Origin: Dactylorhiza incarnata
Lineage: Eukaryota; Streptophyta; Magnoliopsida; Asparagales; Orchidaceae
DNA length: 64,000 nt
Reading direction: 5' to 3'
NCBI GenBank assembly: GCA_033032865.1
Contig: JAWHQI010000719.1
Coordinates: 62,001 to 126,000 of the forward strand
Shown here: one piece after another, positions 56,094 to 64,000 of the stretch
How the letters are laid out: every line of letters begins with the position of its first letter
Numbering within the stretch: position 1 is the first letter of the stretch
Notes under the pieces: model-generated
What the model saw: only the letters and a program-made list of their open reading frames with translations
Told to the model about the DNA's origin: nothing
The model's database searches: none
Translations under genes and position numbers: made by a program

Positions 56094-59000
56094 TCAGTGT
56101 TTTGGTTTATTTCGCCCTTCCTCTTCCCTTAGTTCGGCGGAATGTTCTGATCTCTCCGTTGGTGGTGTTGTTGCCGAGCTTGGAGGAGACGTCGCTGATG
56201 GCAGATGCTGTGATGATGGGGTCTTTGATTTTGCACAGATATCTACCTCTGTCTGAGATCTGCAACTCGATGTTTCTCCCCGGGTTCTTCCCGTTGTCAG
56301 GTAATGCTTGCTTATTGTTGGATATGATGTTGGCAGTAGTGGTTTGCGTTTTCCCGGTGTCGTTCTCGTTCTTTTATTTCCCCAGTTCGTCAGATGTGTT
56401 GTTGATGTTTGGTTTGTCGTGGGGTTTTGTGTTGTTGTTGCGTTCTGGGAGTTGTGTGCCGATGATGTTGGCGCTGTCCCTTTTTTTGCTTGTAGTGTTT
56501 GTAGATCTTGCTGTAAGTGAGTATGCTTTGTCAGGGAAGACAGATCTTCCCAGGTGCTGTCTTCCGGGGCCAATCCTTGCCACTAGACGAGGCCTTGTTG
56601 TATCTACCGTCCTTGTCGTATGATCTGGCGTGTGCTGATGACGGCGAATGGTTTATGTAGTGGATTGTTCCTCCAACTGAGATCTGGTAGATCGATGACT
56701 TGTTGATTAGGTTCTCCTTTGTATGGTTTGAGCATGGACACGTGAAACACCGGGTGTATCTTGGATTCTGGGGGAAGGAGTAGGCGATAGGCCGTTTCTC
56801 CGATGACCCCTGTGACCTGGAAAGGTCCATAGTATTTGAGGCTGAGCTTTCTCCCTGTTGGCCGTGTCATTGATAGTTGACGGAAAGAGTGTAATTTTAA
56901 TAACACTCAGTCTCCTTTTTCCAGCTTCAGTTCTGTTCTTTTTCTGTCTGCTTGGGTCTTCATCTTGTGTTGAGCTTTTGTTAGATTCTCCTTGAGTGCA
57001 TGCAGCATTTCGTCTCTGGTTTGTAATGTTGCTTCTACAGCTTCATTCCTTGTTCCTCCTGCACAGTAGTTTAATAAACAAGGAGGGGGCCGACCATACA
57101 TGACCTCATATGGGATCATGTTGGTCGAGGTATTAAAAGTATTATTGTAATGATATTCTACTAAGTTTAGATATTCAAACCATTTAGATGGATTTTCATG
57201 GGTAAAAATTCTCAAATACTGCTCGACACAGCGGTTAACCCGTTCTGTTAAGCTGGCTGTTTGGGGATGGTTAGATGAGCTGTATTTGAGGTTTGTCCCT
57301 TGAACCCTGAACAATTCTGTCCAGAAATCACTTAAAAATTTGGATTTCTATCTGTTATAATCGATTCTGGGATTCTATGGAGTTTTCCCACTGAGTTCCA
57401 GAATGCATTGGCCACTTTGGGGCCTGAAATTGGGTGATGTAGGGGGGCCAGATGGATCCCTCTTGAAAATCTGTCCACCACAGCTAATATAATTGTGAAT
57501 TTGTTAGATTTTGGTAGGCAAGTGATAAAATCCATAGTGAGATCACTCCGTAATTTACTAGGTGTTGATAGTGGCTGGAGTAATCCATATGGGGAATGGT
57601 TAACTGGTTTAGCTTTTTGGCAGATATCGCATTGGTTGATAAAATTTGTGATATCTGTCTTCATGTGTTGCCAAAAAAAATTGGTTTTAAATCTTGTGAA
57701 TAGTTCCTCTGATTCCAGAGTGACCTCCTGCTGGGCTAGAATGGGTTTCCTGTAGAATTTTATTTATAATTTGTGATGTTCTGGGAATGTATATGCGATG
57801 CTTGTAAATGATGTAATTTCCTTGTTGTTTCCATTGGGGTTTTTGTCTGAATTGTTTAGCAAATTCATCTTGTTCATATTCCTGTTCCAGCCCTTCTAAA
57901 AGAGAAGATGTTGGGATAGTGATCATGAGGAGGTTTATGGGTGAGTGGTGCTCTGGAATCTCAGGAATTATTGGCTCTGGAATCTCAGGAATTCTGGATA
58001 GGGTGTCGGCAACCTGATTATTTCTTCCTGCTTTATATTTTATTTCAAGTCACAGCCTAATATTTTTGTTAAGAATATTTGCTGCTCTGGTGTGTGGATG
58101 TGTTGCTTGAGGAGGTGGTGAAGGCTTTGGTGATCTGTGAGAATAGTAAAGTTATGCCCTAAGAGGTACTGCCTTCACTTAGATATTGCGGCTGTTAATG
58201 CAAATAATTCGTGGATATACGTTGATTTACGTTGCATCATAGGGGACAACGTTTTACTAAAATATGCTATGGTTTTTTTTCTTGCATCAGGACAACACCT
58301 ATTCATGTGCCTGATGCATCAGTTTCAATAATAAATGGCTCCTTAAAGTTGGGTAGGCTCAATATAGGATGAGTAATCAATTTCGTTTTTAGTTTGTCGA
58401 ATGCTTCTTGTGTTGGATACGTCCATTTAAATGAATTCTTTTTTAAAAGTTCGGTGATAGGAAAGGCTAACTTTGCGTAATCCTTTATGAATTTCCTATA
58501 ATAGCCGGTGATTCCCAGGAATGCCCTCACGACCTTTTGATTTGTGGGAATTGGGAATTGCTCTATGACTTCGATATTAGTCTTGTTTGGAGCTACCTCG
58601 CCGTTTTTAATATTGTGGCCCAAAAATTCTATTTCTTGAGTTAAAAAATTCGCATTTAGAAAGCTTAATTAGTAATTGATTTTTCTTAAGGATGCTCAAG
58701 GTCATGCGTAAATGCTCTAGGTGTTCTATCTCATTGGGACTGAAAATTAATATGTCATCAAAGAATATGACAATAAATTTTTGTAAGAATGGTTGAAAGA
58801 TTGTATTCATTAGCGATTGAAATGTTGAGGGTGCGTTGGTTAATCCAAAAGGCAATACTACGAATTCGTAGTGGCCTTGATGTGTGCGAAATGTTGTCTT
58901 GTGTATATCTTGCTCAGCCATTAAGATTTGGTGGTATCCTGATCTAAGGTCTATTTTAGAGAAGATTCGTGCTGAGTATAGCTCATCTAGTAATTCTTCT

Positions 59001-62000
59001 ATTGTTGGGATTGAGAATTTGTCTTTGATTGTTATTTTGTTGAGGGCCCTATAGTCGACGCAAAATCGCCATGTACCATTTTTTTTACTAAGAGGACATG
59101 AGAGCTAAATGCTGAGGTGCTTGGCCTAATTAGGCCATTCCTTAGCATTTCGTAAACCAGTCTTTCAATTTCGTTTTTTTGGTGGTAGGGATAACAGAAG
59201 GGTTTTAGGTTTGGAGTTACTGAGCCTTCTATTAGGTTAATTTCATGGTCAATGCTTCGTTTTGGTGGTAGGTTGTTTGGCTCCTGGAATAGATCAGAAT
59301 GTTGGGTGAGTAATGTCTGAAAGTTGATAGGAAGTTTATCAATAATTTCAGTCATTTGTTCCTCAGCAGTAGTGGGCTTGCTTTCCCCTTTTGTCATTAC
59401 TAGGCAAAGGGTGGTCGGCTTAAGGGCTATCATTCTTTTCAACTGCGATGATGTAACGTTTTCTACCATAGTGGCATTCCCGTGCCCTATGAGCTTCACC
59501 TGTCCTTGGCCTCCTTGATAAGACACAGTCAGATTATTGTAATCTGTAGTGACCGGTCCCAACGTTCTAAGCCATTGTTGCCCTAAAATGAGGTATGCCC
59601 CTTCAATCTCAAGGACGTATAGGTGAATTATATAATGGTTGGTTTGTATGAGCAGTTTTATGTCCTTACACTTACCCTTGCAGTGTTCTGTGGATCCGTT
59701 GCCCATGAATACCGGAAATTCCAGTATTCTATGTATCGGGATCTTCAAGAATACTGTCATTCTTGTAGATATAAGATTGTGAGAACTCCCCCCATCTATG
59801 AAAATTTCTACGGGTTGGTTATTAATGTATCCAGTGACCCTTAATCCATTGCCGGGAATTACTCCTGTTAAGGCCTGTAGGCATACTGTTGAGGTTGGGT
59901 CACCCTCGTCTTGATCAACATTATTGGGGTCTTCGGGTGTCTTGCCTATGTTTTCTTCCTCCTATGTTCCGCACAGATAGAGCAATGCTCCTTCACCCTT
60001 GCATCGGTGTCCAACGTGATATTTTTCATCACAATTGTAGCAAAGTCCCTTATCTCTTTTAGCTTGAAGTTCAGCTGGGGTTAAACGTTTAATAGGGGGT
60101 AATCTTGGCCTATTTGGTATAGTGAAGGTTCTATTATTATCGGGTGTGGTGTTCTGTCGAGTAATATAATTAGGTTTATTTTTGAATCCTAGGTGCTGTT
60201 GGTCCTCGTGCATCCGAGCAATTGCATATGCGTCGTGTATTTCCGTTGGTCGTGATAACAACACAGGTCCTCTAATCTGTTCCTTAAGTCCGGAGACGAA
60301 CATATCGGTAATGAAGTCTGGTGTTAATCCTGGGACTTTAGTGATAAGATCTTCAAATTCTTGTTTATACGCGAGGACGGTAGTTGTCTGTTGTAATTTG
60401 GTTAATAATCCCGCGGGTTTGATATATAAAGAAGGTCCAAATCGTTTTGTGATTGCTTCCACAAAAAGGCTGAAGGTTAGTGCCGGGTGGTCTTCTAGTG
60501 TAGCTTGATACCACTTGAAGGCTGGTTTGTCTAACTGGAATGATGCTATGGTTAGGTAATCTTGTGGGCAAGGTTTTGAGAGCCGGACCGGAGAACGAAC
60601 CGGTGAGATCAGAGGTTCAAGGTTGGACCGGTTGGATCGGTCGGATCGGGGTTGAACCGTGATGTTAGATAATATAATAAATATTAAAATTATCTATTAT
60701 AATTTAACTTATCCATATATTTTTAATAAAAATAATAAGAATAAAGATAGTCACAATTATATAATTATTTTCATAAATAGTAATATATTTTGCTATCATC
60801 TAAAATCTCAATATTAATATTTTATCACGTATAATAAGTTATCAAATTTATTATGAAAATTAAACTTTAACTTTTAATTAAGTAGACGGGCACATCTTGA
60901 CTATACAAAGAATTTTTTTGGTTAACTATGATATATATTAATTAAAAATATAAATTGTATATACTAATTACAAATAGTTTCGGTATATCCTTTATATATA
61001 TATATAAGTTAAGAAGAATAAATTTATTACAAATATGAATAATAATAATATTATATGTTAATTAATACGAATATTAACTGTATATATATAATATAATTCA
61101 AAGAAAACAAATAAAATGTGTTGGTGTAGTGGTTATGAATTTTGTATCTTGTTGGACGTCACCGGTTCAAAACTCAGCATTGATTTCTTTTTATAAATCT
61201 AGTCCTTATATTAGTCTCACATCGCAGAATTCAATATATGATGTCTTCACATCCCTATAAAAGACAGAGAACAGCACCACAAAAGTTTTAAACTAAAAAA
61301 AAATTATTTTAATGCCCCGCCCAAGAACCGCCCGGTTGAGGTAAACCCGTTCCGGTTCGCGGTTCTCGGTGGGAGCGGTTTTAGACCCCTAACCGGACCG
61401 CATAGTCCACCGGTTCACGGTCCGACCGGTTGAACCGGCCGGTCCGGTTTTCAAAACGTTGCTTGTGGGCGTGTATTATTACATTCAAAATATCTTTTCA
61501 AATCTTATAGCCAATCCGTGGGGTCACCCTCGGCGAAGTGTGGGCAAGGGAATTCAATAGCATTAGGTCGGTAAGAAACTACCTGGGTTCCAAAGATCGG
61601 TGGCGTTCCCAAAATTCCTTCCGTCGTTTGTGAGGAATATGCTTCTGGCGGCATATGGTGATCGATCTGAGGTCCTCCAAGAATGTTTGGGCGCTGAGAA
61701 TCTTGTTGGGGCTTGGCGCCCATGGTCCTGTGGAGATTCTCAAATTGATCCAACATTTCCCGTCGGAGTGTGGTAATTTGAGCTGTCAGTTGGTCTGCTG
61801 AATGGTCGCGGGTTTCCAGGATCTGTCGAGACAGGAGGTTCTCCTTCTTTTAAAGTTTAGTGGTGAACTGCTGGGCAAGTTGAGATGACTGCGTCTCCAG
61901 CATTCTTGCGAATTTCCCGTGAAGATCGTCCATTTGTTCTGCCCTTGAGGTTTGTTCGGTAAGGAGGGCATTCTTGAGATCTGTAATGGAGCGTAGACCG

Positions 62001-62008
62001 CCTCCCAT
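56094..62008 (-). pseudogene. Chromovirus (Reina-like) gag-pol, degenerate
   Basis: The minus strand starts at ATG 62008 with a coiled-coil gag head, broken by a TAA soon after. The gag core (AEGDPTDWL) continues after a nested element at 59962-60560 with AYKQEFEDLITKVPG and a CCHC knuckle (CYNCDEKYHVGHRC). Protease to early RT lies at 59032-59760 (LILGQQWLRTLG; PKRSIDHEINLIEG), RT at 58303-58960 (IVIFFDDILIFS; FLGITGYYRKFI), and integrase zinc finger/core at about 56907-57750 (CDICQKAKP; MDFITCLPKSN; NHPQTASLTERVNRC). A chromodomain-like end (GLAPEDSTWEDLSSL) and a Thr/Ser-rich tail finish it. Several stops and shifts; inactive. Confidence 0.88.
60569..61461. mobile_element. Non-autonomous hAT element in the Reina-like gag
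   Basis: 893 bp with inverted termini CAAGGTTTTGAGAGCCGGAC and CAACGTTTTGAAAACCGGAC, flanked by the exact 8-bp duplication CTTGTGGG (60561-60568 and 61462-61469). Subterminal GAACCGG/CCGGTT motifs are dense at both ends; the centre is A/T-rich. It carries a tRNA-like stretch at 61115-61180 (TGGTGTAGTGG ... GGTTCAAAAC). Removal of the insert and one duplication restores a continuous gag frame, which confirms the ends. Confidence 0.92.
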
Positions 62009-62045
62009 TGTGTTTTCGGCGGTGATCTCAACGAGAGCACCAAAA

Positions 62046-62541
62046 TGTTAGGATCTCGCCGATGATCGGAGTAATTTTTGACTGGAGGAATGGCCGGAGA
62101 GGGAGGCCGGAGTTAGGAGAGAAGAAAAGACAAGGGATTAGACGAAACAAAACTATTTCCATTAACTTCTTAATCCTCAATGACCATTACATCAGGTATT
62201 AATAACTTGCTCCTAAAACTAGCCGTTACTTGGTTTACAAAAATAAAGAAATTACAATATTCATTATTTGGGATCTCTTTCTCTGCCATAGATTATTTCC
62301 TTGATTAGCGGGATGGATCGTGGCCGTTGTTTTGCTTTAATGAATTAACAGCGTAGGGTATGGTCGATGATGAATCCCCGTGTTATGTTTGCCGCCCGAT
62401 ATAACTTGATGGGCGGCTGGATCTTTATCTCTGCCTTTGAAAAGTTGGCTCGGGCCGCGAGATTGGAATGACGACTGGCTTCTTCTCTGCCTTTGGATTT
62501 GTGTGGGATACTGAGATCATTCGATTTATTCGGCCCTAACA
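62046..62541 (-). repeat. Complete LTR of the Reina-like array
   Basis: 496 bp, starting on the minus strand TGTTAGGGCC and ending GATCCTAACA. A primer-site-like TTTTGGTGCTCTC follows. It is flanked on one side by gag (62008) and on the other by the 3' end of a second pol (62542 onward), so it serves as 5' LTR of one copy and 3' LTR of the other. Confidence 0.88.
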
Positions 62542-63608
62542 TTGCCTTTCTCTATTAAAAACGCTGTCCTCAGCGTTTGGTTTATTTCGCCCTTCCTCTT
62601 CCCTTAGTTCGGCGGAATGTGTTGATCTCTCCGTTGGTGGTGCTGTTGGCGAGCTTGGAAGAGATGTCGCTGATGGAAGATGCTGTGATGATGGGGTCTT
62701 TGATTTTGCACAGATATCTACCTCTGTCTGAGATCTGCAACTCGATGTTTCTCCCCGGGTTCTTCCCGTTGTCAGGTAATGCTTGCTTGTTGCTGGATCT
62801 GATGTTGGCTGTAGTGGTTTGCGTTTTCCCGGTGTCGTTCTCGTTCTTTTATTTCCCCAGTTCGTCAGATGTGTTGCTGATGTTTGGTTTGTCGTGGGGT
62901 TTTGTGTTGTTGTTGCGTTATGGGAGTTGTGTGCCGATGATGTTTGTGCTGCCCCTTTTTTTGCTTGTAGTGTTTGTAGATCTTGCTGTAAGTGAGTATG
63001 CTCTGTCAGGGAAGACAGATCTTCCCAGGTGCTGTCTTCCGGGGCCAATCCGTGCCACTGGACGAGGCCTTGTTGTATCTCCCGTCCTTGTCGTATGATC
63101 TGGCGTGTGCTGATGACGGCGAGTGGTTTATGTAGTGGATTGTTCCTCCAACTGAGATCTGGTAGATCGATGACTTGTTGATTAGGTTCTCCTTTGTATG
63201 GTTTGAGCATGGACACGTGAAACACCGGGTGTATCCTGGATTCTGGGGGAAGGAGTAGGCGATATGCTGTTTCTCCGATGACCCCTGTGACCTGGAAAGG
63301 TCCATAGTATTTGAGGCTGAGCTTTCTCCTTGTTGGTCGTGTCATTGATAGTTGACCGAAAGAGTGTAATTTTAATAACACCCAGTCTCTTTTTTCCAGC
63401 TTCAGTTCTGTTCTTTTTCTGTCTGCTTGGGTCTTCATCTTGTGTTGAGCTTTTGTTAGATTCTCCTTGAGGGCATGCAGCATTTCGTCTCTGGTTTGTA
63501 ATGTTGCTTCAACAGCTTCTTTCCTTGTTCCTCCTGCACAGTAGTTTAATAAACAAGGAGGGGGCCGACCATACATGATCTCATATGGGGTCATGTTGGT
63601 CGAGGTAT
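62542..63608 (-). pseudogene. 3' part of a second Reina-like pol
   Basis: A single open frame of 352 codons (62536-63594) from MTPYEIMYGRPPPCLLNY to the Thr/Ser-rich tail. It covers the integrase C-terminus, the GPY/F-like block (LSLKYYGPFQVTGVIGETAY) and the chromodomain-like end (GLAPEDSTWEDLSSLTEHTH). It matches 56066-57130 closely, but that copy carries at least two nonsense changes that are absent here. Homology stops at about 63608, where unrelated A/T-rich DNA begins, so the upstream part of this copy is missing. Confidence 0.85.
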
Positions 63609-63694
63609 TTTACTTGCAAAAAAAATCAGAGAATATATTTTCAATTGATATTAAATTGTTAATTGTAATATTTGAGCATATTGCATTTTCCTAA

Positions 63695-63889
63695 GGCTCC
63701 CTTTGGCATAAGGCCTTTTTGTTCCAAAATACCATCTGGAGCAAGATAATGTTAATGACCGTCAACAAAAAAAGAAAAATAATTTTGAACATAAAAGGGG
63801 ACGAAGTTTCTTAGGTGAGATTGAGCGTTCACGAACAACGATTCATAATCACCGCGTTCACTACTGCCACCGCCGTGCCAAACGGAGCC
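63695..63889 (-). mobile_element. Tourist-like MITE with TAA target duplication
   Basis: 195 bp between GGCTCCCTTTGGC and GCCAAACGGAGCC, flanked by TAA on both sides (63692-63694 and 63890-63892). The core is the reverse complement of the family (CACCGCGTTCACTACTGCCACCGCC). Confidence 0.88.
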
Positions 63890-64000
63890 TAATTCTCATA
63901 GTTTAGCCTGAGTATTTATTTTCATGATAACCAACTTAAAACTAATATTATTGTTCTTATATTATTAAGATTTGTAGTGGTTATAGGCTGTACTCTATTA

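Noticed and set aside
61105..61190. tRNA gene
   Set aside because: A- and B-box-like words are present, but no cloverleaf with paired acceptor stem can be read; part of a hAT element.
62577..63098. Hydrophobic plus-strand frame resembling a membrane protein (also at 56066-56623)
   Set aside because: Opposite-strand shadow of the Thr/Ser-rich pol tail; both copies arise from the same element.

Overview
This is a stretch of nuclear DNA from a flowering plant, most likely a eudicot. The evidence is spliced genes with GT-AG introns of plant families (IQM, SOSEKI, eS28, a pectinesterase remnant), an Au-type SINE, and a dense nested landscape of plant LTR retrotransposons, hAT and Mutator transposons and MITEs. 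The species cannot be named from the sequence alone.

Layout. 1-10 kb: a complete nine-coding-exon IQM-type calmodulin-binding protein gene (+). Its first intron (5.9 kb) holds a MITE and a decayed hAT transposon with an 8-bp target duplication. Its sixth intron holds a small MITE flanked by a duplicated exon end. 10.3 kb: an Au-SINE. 11-15.9 kb and 25.1-27 kb: two diverged copies of a tandem-repeat-rich element. A nearly intact 9.1-kb Tekay/Del-type Ty3-gypsy element (15967-25105) with almost identical 2.09-kb LTRs lies between them. 27.6-32.2 kb: remnants of a Mutator-like transposase and a Ty1-copia element (+). 32.7-36 kb: a DUF659-type hAT transposase pseudogene (-) cut by a solo LTR. 36-44 kb: Ty3-gypsy fragments. 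45.3 kb: an intact ribosomal protein eS28 gene. 46-47.7 kb: two Tourist-like MITEs and a probable solo LTR. 48.3-53.9 kb: a five-exon SOSEKI (DIX-domain polarity protein) gene (-), with nested foldback elements in its introns and GA repeats plus a MITE upstream. 54.9-55.7 kb: a pectinesterase pseudogene interrupted by a MITE and cut by a retrotransposon LTR. 55.7-63.6 kb: a degenerate chromovirus (Reina-like) array, pol-LTR-gag/pol-LTR, with a non-autonomous hAT element in gag. The last 400 bp hold one more Tourist-like MITE.

Only three host genes appear functional: IQM, eS28 and SOSEKI. No metabolic cluster or operon-like grouping links them, and most of the rest is mobile DNA. The most unusual points are these. 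The Tekay element has a probable 83-bp intron exactly at the gag-pol junction. The hAT in the IQM intron has a terminus that was tandemly duplicated together with its target duplication and flank. The IQM intron-6 MITE is flanked by ~100-bp direct repeats that include an exon end. Several insertions are exact enough that the pre-insertion reading frame can be inferred.
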